Shown one piece after another: positions 45,101 through 53,474 of a DNA stretch of 64,000 bases. The notes beneath the pieces are model-generated. The model was not told where the DNA came from and did not search any database. It saw only the letters and a list, made by a program, of their open reading frames with translations. Position numbers and translations under genes: made by a program. Origin of the DNA: Stenotrophomonas sp. MYb238 (GTDB lineage Bacteria; Pseudomonadota; Gammaproteobacteria; Xanthomonadales; Xanthomonadaceae); NCBI RefSeq assembly GCF_009496535.1, contig NZ_WIDL01000014.1:50526-114525 (forward strand), in the 5' to 3' direction. Positions within the stretch are counted from its first letter, which is position 1. Each line of letters starts with the position of its first letter.

Positions 45101-48043
45101 TTACCAGCGCTTGTCGAACGACAGCACCAGGCTGCGGCCCATCACCGTCGCGTTGGCCGGATCATAGGGGTCCGGAAGAGTATCGACGGCGGCGGTGGTG
45201 CCGGTGTCGAAGAACGGCGGCGCGCTGTTGGTGAGGTTGATGGCGGTGAAGTTCACCCGCGAATCGCGGAACAGGCCGCCGATGCCGGACAGGTCGTAGC
45301 CGAGGTGGAAGTCGAACGTCTTCCACGCCTTGATCTTCACCGGCGCGGTCGCCGCCACCGGCAGGCCCTGGGCATTGGGCAGGAAGCAGCCGGCCACGCA
45401 CTGGTAGTCGTCCACGTAGTTCATCGTCAGCGACGCGTTGAGGTTGCCGTAGTACCACTTCACCCCGTGCATCGAGCGCAGCTTGACCGGGCTGGAACCG
45501 TCGGCGGCGCTGTACCGGGCGAGCCGGTCGACGTAGCCGGCGCCCGGCGTGGCCTCGATCTCGTAGGACTTCAGCAGGGTGCCGCGGTTGAAGAACTCCA
45601 GCGAACCGCCGTAGCTGGTGTCGAAGCCGTAGTCGAGGTTGAAGTCGAAGCCGTCCATCCTCAGCGAGGCCAGGTTGAGCTGGGTGGCGTTGACGATCAT
45701 CGCCACGTCCGCCGCCCCCACCACCGGCCCGGCGCCGAGCTGGCCGAGGTAGCGCGGGTCGTTCTCCATGATCTGGCGCACGCGGTCCGCGCCGGGATTG
45801 ATCTCCAGGCTGCCGAGGTACGGGGTGGTGCCCTTGGTGAACAGGTCGTTGAGGATGCCGCCCAGCTGCCCGGCCTGGATGCGCACGATGCGGTCGTCGA
45901 TCTTCAGGTTGAAGTAGCTCGCCCCGGCGCGCAGGCCCGGCGCCCACTCCGGCTTCCAGTCGAAGCCCAGGGTCCAGGTCTTGGCCTCTTCGGGCTTCAG
46001 CGTGGGTCCGGCGCCGCCGGAGACCACGATCGCGTTGAAGGTGCAGCCGGCCGCGGTGTTGGACACGCCGTTGAGCGGGACCACGGTGGTGTCGCAGGGC
46101 GCGCGGTACAGGTCCGCGCGCAGGAACGCGCCGTTGCCGCCGGTGATCGGCTGCACGCCGTCGTAGGCGTAGCGCATCGGCGGGGCGTGGAACGAGGTGC
46201 CCCAGCTGGCGCGCAGGGTCAGGCCGTCGGTCGGCTTGAAGTCCAGGCCGACCTTCGGGTTGAAGGTGGAGAAGTCGCCCATGCCGCGGCTGCGCTCGTA
46301 GCGGCCGGCCAGGGACAGGTCCAGCTTGCGCGCGAAGCGCGAGGCGTTGTCCTTGCCGATCAGCGGGAAGGCCAGTTCGGCGAACACCGCGCCGACGTCG
46401 CGCTCGGTGGTGCCGAAGACTTCGTGTTTGTCCGAGGTCGAGCGCCAGTTGAAGTCCAGCTCGCCGCCGATGTTCTCGCGGCGGTAGTCGATGCCCGCGG
46501 CCAGCTTGGCGGTGCCGCCGGGCATCGCGAACAGGTCGCCGTCGACCTTGAAGCTGGCCTGCGCCAGCCACGAGGCGAAGTCCAGGTTCTCGTAGCCGAT
46601 CAGCTGCGACAGCACCTGCTCGGACAGCGGGTCGGTGGTCCACGGGTTGAACGCGGCGTAGTTGAGCCCCGCGCAGTAGGCCAGCTGCGCCGGCGTGGCG
46701 TTGCCCGGCAGGCCCTGGCTACACTGGATCGCGGTCGGCGCCTGCACCTTGCCGCCGGCGGGCGTGGGCAGGAAGTCGTAGATGTTGGCGTTGCGCTGCA
46801 CGTCGGAGTTGCGGAACTGCTTGTCGCGGCTGTAGCTGAGCGTGGCCTCGCCGCGCCAGCTGCCGCCCAGGTCGAAGCCGGCGCCGAGGGTCGCGGCGAT
46901 GCTGTCCACGCCGACCTCGCGCTGCAGCGGGCGGTCGTCGATCAGCACGCCGTAGTTGTTGGCCACGCCCGGGATCAGGTACGGGTTGTTCGGGCCCAGG
47001 GTGCCGTACAGCGCCTGGTAGCCCTGGTCGTAGGTGCCGCGGCGGCGGGTGTAGCGCAGGTCGCCGTACAGCTCGGCGGCGCCGACTTCCTGCTCGAAGC
47101 CGACGAAGGCGCTATGGCGCTCCATCTCCGGCAGGATGTCCACCTTGTCCCAGGCGTCGTGGGTGTTGCCGACGCCGTCGGTCACCGCGACCAGGCCGCC
47201 GCCGGAGATGCGCCGCGCCGGCGTGCCCCAGCCGTTGGCGGTGGGCGTGTTGAACTGGTTGGCCGCCGCGCCCGCGCGGGCGCCGGCACGGCGCCAGTTC
47301 ACGCCGCCGCGGTCGCTGAAGTCGCTGCCGGAGCGGTAGATGCCCAGGTCGGTGGCGGCCAGCGCGTCCTGCCGGTCGTATTCGTAGCCGACGATCATGC
47401 CGCCGCCGGTCCACTGCCGGCCCCAGGTCTGGCCGATCTGCAGCTGGCTGTTGCCGCCCTCGGTGGCGTTGCCGAGGCGGACCGTGGTGCGGGCGCCGTC
47501 GTCGCTGCGCTTGAGGATGATGTTGACCACGCCGCCGACCGCGTCCGAACCGTAGACCGCCGAGGCGCCGTCGAGCAGGATCTCGATGTGGTCGACCGCG
47601 TTGCTGGGGATGGTCGAGATGTCGACGAAGTCGCCGTACTGGCCGGCGGCGGCGACGCGGCGGCCGTTGACCAGCACCAGGGTGGACAGCGCGCCCAGGC
47701 CGCGCAGGTTCACGCCCTGGCCGCCGGTCATGTTGGAGCCGGCCACGCTGCTGTCCGAGCCCTGGATGTTGTCGCTCATGCCCACGCCGCCGGCGAAGTT
47801 GGCCGGCAGTTCGCGCAGGAAGTCGCCCACCGTGGCCTTGCCGCTGGCCTGGATCTGCTCGGCGCCGATCACCATCACGTCGTTGCCCGCCGGCGTCGCG
47901 CCGCGGATGTTGGTGCCGGTGACGACCACCGTATCCAGCTGCACCGGCGCCTCCTGCGCCTGCAGCGCGCCGGCGATGCACACCGCCAATATCGAAAATC
48001 CGCTGGCCAGAACCCGCTGTTTCCCTGCTCGACTGCTCATCAT
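45101..48043 (-). CDS. TonB-dependent outer-membrane receptor
   Basis: A 980-residue outer-membrane receptor. A signal peptide (ending about ALQAQ) is followed by a TonB-box-like LDTVVVTG, then a plug domain (about 30-165) with QGVNLRGLGALSTLVLVNGRRV and the typical IEILLDGASAVYGSDAVGGVVNIILKR, and a 22-strand barrel ending in the aromatic SLVLSFDKRW. There is no N-terminal signalling (STN) or carboxypeptidase-like domain. The plug is of the broad Xanthomonas/Caulobacter type rather than FepA-like, so the cargo is not evident. Start at the first of two adjacent ATGs (48043). The esterase gene follows on the same strand; an operator-like site lies upstream at 48210-48225. Confidence 0.92.
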   Translation of the reverse strand: MMSSRAGKQRVLASGFSILAVCIAGALQAQEAPVQLDTVVVTGTNIRGATPAGNDVMVIGAEQIQASGKATVGDFLRELPANFAGGVGMSDNIQGSDSSVAGSNMTGGQGVNLRGLGALSTLVLVNGRRVAAAGQYGDFVDISTIPSNAVDHIEILLDGASAVYGSDAVGGVVNIILKRSDDGARTTVRLGNATEGGNSQLQIGQTWGRQWTGGGMIVGYEYDRQDALAATDLGIYRSGSDFSDRGGVNWRRAGARAGAAANQFNTPTANGWGTPARRISGGGLVAVTDGVGNTHDAWDKVDILPEMERHSAFVGFEQEVGAAELYGDLRYTRRRGTYDQGYQALYGTLGPNNPYLIPGVANNYGVLIDDRPLQREVGVDSIAATLGAGFDLGGSWRGEATLSYSRDKQFRNSDVQRNANIYDFLPTPAGGKVQAPTAIQCSQGLPGNATPAQLAYCAGLNYAAFNPWTTDPLSEQVLSQLIGYENLDFASWLAQASFKVDGDLFAMPGGTAKLAAGIDYRRENIGGELDFNWRSTSDKHEVFGTTERDVGAVFAELAFPLIGKDNASRFARKLDLSLAGRYERSRGMGDFSTFNPKVGLDFKPTDGLTLRASWGTSFHAPPMRYAYDGVQPITGGNGAFLRADLYRAPCDTTVVPLNGVSNTAAGCTFNAIVVSGGAGPTLKPEEAKTWTLGFDWKPEWAPGLRAGASYFNLKIDDRIVRIQAGQLGGILNDLFTKGTTPYLGSLEINPGADRVRQIMENDPRYLGQLGAGPVVGAADVAMIVNATQLNLASLRMDGFDFNLDYGFDTSYGGSLEFFNRGTLLKSYEIEATPGAGYVDRLARYSAADGSSPVKLRSMHGVKWYYGNLNASLTMNYVDDYQCVAGCFLPNAQGLPVAATAPVKIKAWKTFDFHLGYDLSGIGGLFRDSRVNFTAINLTNSAPPFFDTGTTAAVDTLPDPYDPANATVMGRSLVLSFDKRW

Positions 48044-48406
48044 TCCCCCGCATTGACTGTGGCTGACGGATGGATGCCCCGAGCTGCCCGCATGTCGCCG
48101 GCAGTGGCCATTCCCGGGCCCGGGCCGATGCCCCATCCACGTTCCGAAGGCCGGCGCCTGGCGCCGGAGTGCACCCGGATCACAGCAAGAGCGCGTCAAG
48201 GTGTCAACGAAAATTACGATATTTTTGGTAGATCCCTGCGGATGATAGCCAGTCTCACATACGCGAAAGCGATTTCATCATTCAAAAACAATGACTTGAA
48301 AACTTCACAAAAAGATAGCGATTTTTGCGTTGTCGAAATTAATGCGGCGAATGTTGCAGCACAGCACGGAATTTGATTTTCGAAATTCCCGCCCCACACT
48401 GTACGC
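48044..48406. promoter_or_regulatory. AT-rich divergent control region between receptor and FCD regulator
   Basis: A 363-base gap that turns conspicuously AT-rich between about 48195 and 48390, in contrast to the surrounding GC-rich DNA. It holds AAAATTACGATATTTT at 48210-48225 and GAATTTGATTTTCGAAATTC at 48369-48388, 19 bases before the regulator start, with a half-site-like CGAAATTAAT at about 48334. These resemble sites in the 56439-56675 region. No gene is supported in this gap. Confidence 0.65.
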
Positions 48407-49132
48407 ATGACGACCCCAGCCTCCGCCCCGGCCACCACCGCCCGCACCCTGGCCAAGCGCGCCTACCAGCGCCTGCGCCGCGACATCGTCCACGGCCAGT
48501 GGCCGCCCGGCGGCAAGCTCAAGCTCGAGGCGCTGGTGCAGCATTACGAGATCGGCATGTCGCCGCTGCGCGAGGCGCTGGCGCGGCTGGTCGGCGACCA
48601 GCTGGTGAAGACCGAGGACCAGCGCGGGTTCTGGGTGGCGCCGCTGTCGCTGGAGGAACTGGACGACATCTCGCGGGTGCGCAACCTGATCGAGACCGAG
48701 GCGCTGCGGCTGTCCATCGAGCGCGGCGACGAGGCCTGGGAGGCGCGCGTGCGCGACACCTACGACGCGCTCAACGAGGTCGAGGGCGAGGTGCTGGGGC
48801 GTGGCGAAGGCGCGCCGCAGGAACTGCTCGACGCCTGGGAAGAGCGCAACCGCCAGTTCCACTACGCGCTGGTGTCGGCCTGCGATTCGCCGTGGCTGAT
48901 CAAGCTGCAGGAACTGCTCTACCACCAGGCCGAGCGCTACCGCCGGGTGTCGCTGAGCGCCTCGCGCGGCAAGCGCTTCGTGCAGGACGAGCACCAGGCG
49001 ATCGTCGAGGCGACGCTGGAGCGCAATGCGCTGCGCGCCTGCCGCCTCACCCACGACCACCTCATGCGCACCTACGACGAGGTGCGCAAGACCGTGGCGG
49101 CGCTGGACGCCGGGCAGAAGGACGCGTCATAG
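48407..49132 (+). CDS. GntR-family regulator, FadR/FCD subgroup (CsiR-like)
   Basis: A 241-residue transcription factor: winged helix about 15-80 (AYQRLRRDIVHGQWPPGGKL...MSPLREALARLVGDQLVKTEDQRGFWV) and a C-terminal FCD ligand domain (about 90-230) with the metal-binding-type residues Asp/His in RNLIETEALRLSIERG, NRQFHYALVSAC and EHQAIVEATLERN. FCD regulators sense organic acids and usually repress catabolic genes. Placement beside the receptor and sharing of operator-like motifs with the ring-cleavage operons suggest it controls the whole cluster. Its stop overlaps the convergent gene by six bases. Confidence 0.9.
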   Translation: MTTPASAPATTARTLAKRAYQRLRRDIVHGQWPPGGKLKLEALVQHYEIGMSPLREALARLVGDQLVKTEDQRGFWVAPLSLEELDDISRVRNLIETEALRLSIERGDEAWEARVRDTYDALNEVEGEVLGRGEGAPQELLDAWEERNRQFHYALVSACDSPWLIKLQELLYHQAERYRRVSLSASRGKRFVQDEHQAIVEATLERNALRACRLTHDHLMRTYDEVRKTVAALDAGQKDAS

Positions 49133-49870
49133 CAGGTATTCCAGCGCCAGCTTGACGGTGCTGGTGCGGCCGCCGCGCGGGTTATCGACGCTGCGCCCGG
49201 CCAGCGCCTGCCACTGCAGGTGGCGGCCGATGCTCCGCTTCGCGCCGATGTTCAGGCTCAGCTCGCGCGCGCCCAGATCCTGCCGCGGCGCGTCGGCGAC
49301 CAGTTCGATGCCGCACGACCAGCGCGCCGCGGCCACGTACTCCAGCAGCAGCCCGGCACCCAGCTTGTCGGCGTCGCGGCCGAAGGTGCGCTGCATGCTG
49401 GCTTCGCCGGTCAGGCGCACGTCGCCGAAGCGGCGGCTGGCACGCACCGGCAGTTCCAGCGCGTAGGCGCCCTTGCCGATGCCGCTGACGCGGTCCCCGG
49501 TGGGCAGGCTCAGCGACGGTTCGATGGCCAGCGCCGGGCGCCGGCCCTGCTCGTCGAACAGGCGCCACTTCATGCCCACCGACAGGTCGCGCATGCCGTG
49601 GCTGTCGCGGCCGTCGGCGCGCTCGATGCGGCCATGGCCGGTGCCCATCGTCAGTTCGAGGTTGTCGGCCAGCGGCCCGCCGACGCCGATCTTGGGCAGC
49701 ACCCAGGTGTCCTTGTCGGCGCCATGCTTGAGCTGCACGTTGCTCTTGAACTTGATGCCCTTGGCGGTGCTGGTGCTGCCGGTCTCGTAGGGGCCGGCCA
49801 GCGCGGCGGCGCTGGCGCCGAACAGGAGGCACAGCGCGACGGCGCGGCGGAGGAGCGGGAGGGCGGGCAT
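49127..49870 (-). CDS. Putative outer-membrane protein (phenol-degradation MetA-like / transporter)
   Basis: A 247-residue exported protein with signal peptide (MPALPLLRRAVALCLLFGASAAALA) and alternating beta-strand sequence (IGVGGPLADNLELTMGTGHGRI, PALAIEPSLSLPTGD, LSLNIGAKRSIGRHLQWQALAG) characteristic of the MetA-pathway-of-phenol-degradation outer-membrane family, ending in aromatic-hydrophobic LALEYLL. The name of that family comes from a catabolic context; a channel or sensor role is unproven. An alternative ATG at 49903 would add 11 residues. It is divergent from the two-component system and ends inside the convergent FCD gene. Confidence 0.65.
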   Translation of the reverse strand: MPALPLLRRAVALCLLFGASAAALAGPYETGSTSTAKGIKFKSNVQLKHGADKDTWVLPKIGVGGPLADNLELTMGTGHGRIERADGRDSHGMRDLSVGMKWRLFDEQGRRPALAIEPSLSLPTGDRVSGIGKGAYALELPVRASRRFGDVRLTGEASMQRTFGRDADKLGAGLLLEYVAAARWSCGIELVADAPRQDLGARELSLNIGAKRSIGRHLQWQALAGRSVDNPRGGRTSTVKLALEYLL

Positions 49871-50013
49871 GGCGTCGATCTCGGCGGCGGAACGGAACGC
49901 CATGCTCGGCGCGCCGCCATTACCCGCGCCTGCCCGCAACATTGCGCAGCGGTAACCTGCGATGGCGCCGGCGCGCGGCTATCCTGCAGGCCGCGATGAC
50001 GTGGGAGCGGCGG

Positions 50014-50703
50014 ATGCAGATCCTGCTGGTGGAAGACGACCAGGAGACGGCCGAGTACATCGGCGACGGCCTGCGCGCCGAAGGGCACCAGGTGGTGCAT
50101 GCGGTCGATGGCCGCGACGGCCTGTACCTGGCGATGGACGAGGCGGCGCCGGATGTCGTGGTGGTGGACCGCATGCTGCCGGGGCTGGACGGGCTGTCGC
50201 TGGTCAAGGCGCTGCGCTGCGCCGGCTCGCAGGTGCCGGTGCTGTTCCTGACCGCGCTGGGCGGCGTGGACGACCGCGTGCTCGGGCTCAAGGCCGGCGG
50301 CGACGACTACCTGGTCAAGCCCTTCTCCTTCGCCGAACTGGCCGCGCGGATCGAAGCGCTGGCGCGGCGGCCGCGCGCGCTGTCGGCGCAGACCCGGCTG
50401 CAGGTGCACGACCTGGAGATCGACCTGCTGGCGCGCACCGCCAGCCGCGGCGGCCAGCCGGTGGAGCTGCAGCCGCGCGAGTTCCGCCTGCTCGAATACC
50501 TGGCCCGCCACGCCGGCCAGGTGGTCACCCGCACCATGCTGCTCGAACACGTCTGGGACCTGCACTTCGACCCGCAGACCAACGTGGTGGACAGCCACAT
50601 CAGCCGCCTGCGCGCCAAGATCGACCGGCCGCACGGGCAGGCGCTGATCCATACCGTACGCGGCGCCGGCTACCGGCTGGACGCCGGCGCCGACCCGGAG
50701 TGA
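50014..50703 (+). CDS. OmpR/PhoB-family response regulator
   Basis: A 229-residue two-component regulator. The receiver domain has the acidic pocket ED at 7-8, phosphoacceptor Asp52 (VVVVDRMLPG), conserved Thr in FLTA and Lys in YLVKPFS; a winged-helix DNA-binding domain follows (about 130-225, LQPREFRLLEYLARHAGQVVTRTMLLEHVWD...VRGAGYRL). GGAG lies eight bases before the ATG at 50014. The kinase gene follows after five bases. The signal and targets are unknown. Confidence 0.93.
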   Translation: MQILLVEDDQETAEYIGDGLRAEGHQVVHAVDGRDGLYLAMDEAAPDVVVVDRMLPGLDGLSLVKALRCAGSQVPVLFLTALGGVDDRVLGLKAGGDDYLVKPFSFAELAARIEALARRPRALSAQTRLQVHDLEIDLLARTASRGGQPVELQPREFRLLEYLARHAGQVVTRTMLLEHVWDLHFDPQTNVVDSHISRLRAKIDRPHGQALIHTVRGAGYRLDAGADPE

Positions 50704-50708
50704 GACCG

Positions 50709-52112
50709 ATGCCGCTGCCGCGCCTGCTGCGCACCAGCAGCTTCCGCCTGACCCTGCTGTACGCGGCGCTGTTCACCGCCTCGGTGGCGATCCTGCTGGG
50801 CATCGGCTACCTGGAGATCCGCAGCTACGCCACCCACCTGCAGGACGAGATCGTCAAGCGCGAGGTGCAGTACCTGCGCCGCGCCGAACAGGACGGCGGC
50901 ACGCCGGCGGTGCGCGCGCTGCTCGAGCAGCGCCTGCGCCAGCCCCTGCTCAAGTCGATGCGCTACGTGCTGCAGGAGCGCGACGGCCGCCTGATCGCCG
51001 GCAACGCGCCGGTGCAGGCCGGGCGCCCCGAAGGCCGGTTCTGGTTCCACATGCCAAAGGGCGACAAGCCCGGGCAGATGCGCACGGTGCGCGCCTACGG
51101 CCTGCCGCTGCGCGACGGGCGCTACCTGGCCGTGGGCGAGGCCGGCAAGGCGATCGAGGAGTTCACCGACTTGCAGGGCGCGCTGCTGCGCGACATCGGC
51201 TATGCGCTGCTGGCGGTGCTGGCGCTGGCGCTGGCCGGCGGCGCGCTGATGAGCCACCTGATGCTGCGCAGGGTCGAGCGCATCGTGCGCGATACCCGCG
51301 CCATCGCGCTCGGCGAGCCGGCGCGGCGGCTGCCGGTGGGCGGGGGCGAGGACGAGTTCGACCGGCTCGCGGCCAGCGTCAACCACATGCTCGACCGCAT
51401 CGACGCGCAGGCCGATTCGCTGCGGCAGGTCTCCAACGACATCGCCCACGACCTGCGCACGCCGCTGGGCCGGCTGCGCCAGCAGCTCGAACGCGGCCGC
51501 CGGCTGCGCGACGTCGATGCCCTGCATGGCGTGCTCGAACGCGCCACCAGCGAGGTCGACACGGCGCTGCGCACCTTCGCCTCGCTGCTGCACATCGCCC
51601 AGATCGGCGGCGACCCGCGCCTGCTGCAGCAGGCGCCGGTGGCGCTGTCCGAACTGCTGGAGACCCTGGCCGAAGTGCACCAGCCCGCGTTCGAGGCCGC
51701 CGGCCAGCACTTCCAGGCGGACATCGCGCCGGAGCTGCGGGCGGCCGGCAACCGCGACCTGCTCGGCCAGCTGTTCTCCAACCTGCTGGAGAACGCCTGC
51801 CAGCACTGTCCCGCCGGCGCCCACGTGACGCTGCGCGCCGGAACCGACGCGGATGCGGTGGTGGTAAGCGTGGCCGACGACGGGCCGGGCATTCCGGCGC
51901 AGGAGCATGCGCACGTGTTCCGCCGCCTGTACCGGCTGGAGCGCAGCCGCACCACGGCCGGCAGCGGCCTGGGCCTGTCGCTGGTCGAGGCGGTGGCGCG
52001 CGCCCATGGCGCGCGGATCGAACTGCGCGACAACCGCCCCGGGCTGGACGTGCGGGTGCGCCTGCCGCGCCTGGCCTCCGCGCCGCCGGCGGCGCGGAGG
52101 CCGGGGGATTAA
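50709..52112 (+). CDS. Two-component sensor histidine kinase
   Basis: A 467-residue membrane kinase. Two helices (about 13-33 and 162-184) flank a periplasmic sensor loop, followed by HAMP (about 185-238), HisKA with phosphorylated His247 (SNDIAHDLRTPLGRLRQQLE), and a HATPase_c domain (NLLENACQHC as N box, DDGPGIP as G1, and GSGLGLSLVEAVARAHG as G2). All catalytic boxes look intact. Its stop overlaps the convergent ChuX/HutX-like gene. Confidence 0.93.
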   Translation: MPLPRLLRTSSFRLTLLYAALFTASVAILLGIGYLEIRSYATHLQDEIVKREVQYLRRAEQDGGTPAVRALLEQRLRQPLLKSMRYVLQERDGRLIAGNAPVQAGRPEGRFWFHMPKGDKPGQMRTVRAYGLPLRDGRYLAVGEAGKAIEEFTDLQGALLRDIGYALLAVLALALAGGALMSHLMLRRVERIVRDTRAIALGEPARRLPVGGGEDEFDRLAASVNHMLDRIDAQADSLRQVSNDIAHDLRTPLGRLRQQLERGRRLRDVDALHGVLERATSEVDTALRTFASLLHIAQIGGDPRLLQQAPVALSELLETLAEVHQPAFEAAGQHFQADIAPELRAAGNRDLLGQLFSNLLENACQHCPAGAHVTLRAGTDADAVVVSVADDGPGIPAQEHAHVFRRLYRLERSRTTAGSGLGLSLVEAVARAHGARIELRDNRPGLDVRVRLPRLASAPPAARRPGD

Positions 52113-52747
52113 CCGGCCGCGCAGATCCGCGGTTGGCTGCGCAGCAGCTCGCGGGTGCGCTCGAAACCGGCCACCGCCTTGGGATCAAAATCCTTCACGC
52201 CCTCGGACACGTACAGGCCGACGATCAGCGCGCCCTGTTTGTCGTAGAAGCCGAGGATGCGGGTGAATTTGTCCGCTTCCTTGGTCGGCAGCTGGAGGGC
52301 CCAGATCTGGTCCACTTCCTGCGGGGTGATGTGGCCGTGCACGCCGGCGCCGCCATCGGCGTACATGTCGTACCAGATGGGCGTGCTGGTCGACTGGGTC
52401 TGCGGCACCTTGCTCGGGAAGTTCCACACGTGCATGCCGCCGGAGGTGAACACGATGCCGATGCGGGTGTCCGCGCCCCAGGCGTCGACCGACTTCCACA
52501 CCTCGTCGAACAACAGGCGGTTGGAGCGCACGCCGTAGGCCTGCGCCGGCTCCAGCGCGCTGACCACGCGCGTCTCGTCCATGCGGAACAGCCGCGCCAC
52601 CGCCGGCGGCGGCGCACCCGGGCGGGTCTGCGCGTAGTAGTGGCGGATCACCTTGGCGTCGTCGGCCGAGGCGCAGTTGTCGGCGGCCACGGCATGGCCG
52701 GCCAGGCCGAGCGCCGCCAGCAGCGACGCGTTCAGCAGGGTCTTCAT
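52109..52747 (-). CDS. ChuX/HutX-like heme-utilisation fold protein with signal peptide
   Basis: A 212-residue protein. A signal peptide (MKTLLNASLLAALGLAGHAVAA) precedes a domain whose spacing resembles the ChuX/HutX family: VWKSVDAWGADTRIGIVFTSGGMHVWNF, then GVHGHITPQEVDQIWALQLPT and LGFYDKQGALIVGLYVSEGVKDFDP. ChuX and HutX are cytosolic heme carriers, so a leader is unusual. The relation is my judgement from pattern, and the heme-binding residues are not established. It lies immediately upstream of a class II aldolase-like gene on the same strand but with a 43-base gap. Confidence 0.5.
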   Translation of the reverse strand: MKTLLNASLLAALGLAGHAVAADNCASADDAKVIRHYYAQTRPGAPPPAVARLFRMDETRVVSALEPAQAYGVRSNRLLFDEVWKSVDAWGADTRIGIVFTSGGMHVWNFPSKVPQTQSTSTPIWYDMYADGGAGVHGHITPQEVDQIWALQLPTKEADKFTRILGFYDKQGALIVGLYVSEGVKDFDPKAVAGFERTRELLRSQPRICAAG

Positions 52748-52790
52748 GGGTTTTCTTCCGTCTTCGGGTGGTGGAGAAGCGGGCGGCCGC

Positions 52791-53474
52791 TCAGTCCAGC
52801 TCGGCGTCGCCCGCGGTGAGGTAATCCCACATGCGTTCGAGCAGGCGGCCGTCCCAGGTCGCGCGGACCGCGGACTGCTCCTCGCTCAGGCAGGTCGGCA
52901 GGGTGTGCGCAGCGGCGGACAGGCAGTCCAGTTCCACGCGCGCGGCGTCTTCCAGGTACCAGGCCAGCACCACCGCCGCCTGCAGCGACTGCCCGGCGGT
53001 GACCGCGCCGTTGCCGCGCATGACGATGGCGCGCGCGTCGCCGAGCTGCTCGGCCAGGCGCCGCGCCTGCACGTCCGAGCGCAGCAGCAGCGGGTCGTCC
53101 CACAGCGGCGGCTGCGGATGGAAATAGGCGCCGAAACCGTGCCGGGCCAGCGGCGTGCGGCCGAGCACGCTCAGGCTCATCAGCTTCGGCGGCTGGATCC
53201 GCGCTACGCCGCCGACATCAGGACGCCGGCGGTAGATCTCGCGGTGGACGCGCACTTCCGGCAGCACGCCCTCGGGCAGGTCGCCGTCCAGCGGCACCAC
53301 GGTGCAGCGCTCGCCCGGACGCACCAGGCCCAGCGGCCGCGACGGCGCGACCAGGAACGAGGCGGCGTCGATGCGCGCGCTGCAGTGCCCGTAGGCATGC
53401 ACCAGCCCGGCGCGGCCCAGCGCGCGCGCCGCCACGCGTACCGTGCGCGCCAGCGTTTCCAGTTGTGCGCTCAC
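52791..53474 (-). CDS. Class II aldolase/adducin-like protein, putative ring-cleavage-product decarboxylase
   Basis: A 227-residue protein of the class II aldolase/adducin fold. The N-terminal block LVHAYGHCSARI and the central EIYRRRPDVGGVARIQPPKL are recognisable, but the zinc-ligand His pair usually written VxHxHPP reads VARIQPP, and the C-terminal HG is NG (MRGNGAVTAG). Members of this fold with such changes include decarboxylases of carboxylated 2-hydroxymuconic semialdehydes (CmtD/DhbB type). That activity would follow directly from the dioxygenase upstream. Start is GTG at 53474, overlapping the dioxygenase stop (G-TGA). Whether the altered ligands are subgroup-typical is not verified. 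Confidence 0.72.
   Translation of the reverse strand: MSAQLETLARTVRVAARALGRAGLVHAYGHCSARIDAASFLVAPSRPLGLVRPGERCTVVPLDGDLPEGVLPEVRVHREIYRRRPDVGGVARIQPPKLMSLSVLGRTPLARHGFGAYFHPQPPLWDDPLLLRSDVQARRLAEQLGDARAIVMRGNGAVTAGQSLQAAVVLAWYLEDAARVELDCLSAAAHTLPTCLSEEQSAVRATWDGRLLERMWDYLTAGDAELD

Noticed and set aside
45101-48043. Naming the receptor as a ferric-enterobactin (FepA/PfeA) receptor
   Set aside because: The plug sequence is of the general Xanthomonas/Caulobacter type; I see no FepA/IroN-specific motifs, so the link to siderophores rests only on neighbouring enzymes.
48214-48456. Small minus-strand open frame in the AT-rich control region
   Set aside because: It crosses the operator-like sites and the start of the regulator gene, has no recognisable start signal and no family resemblance.
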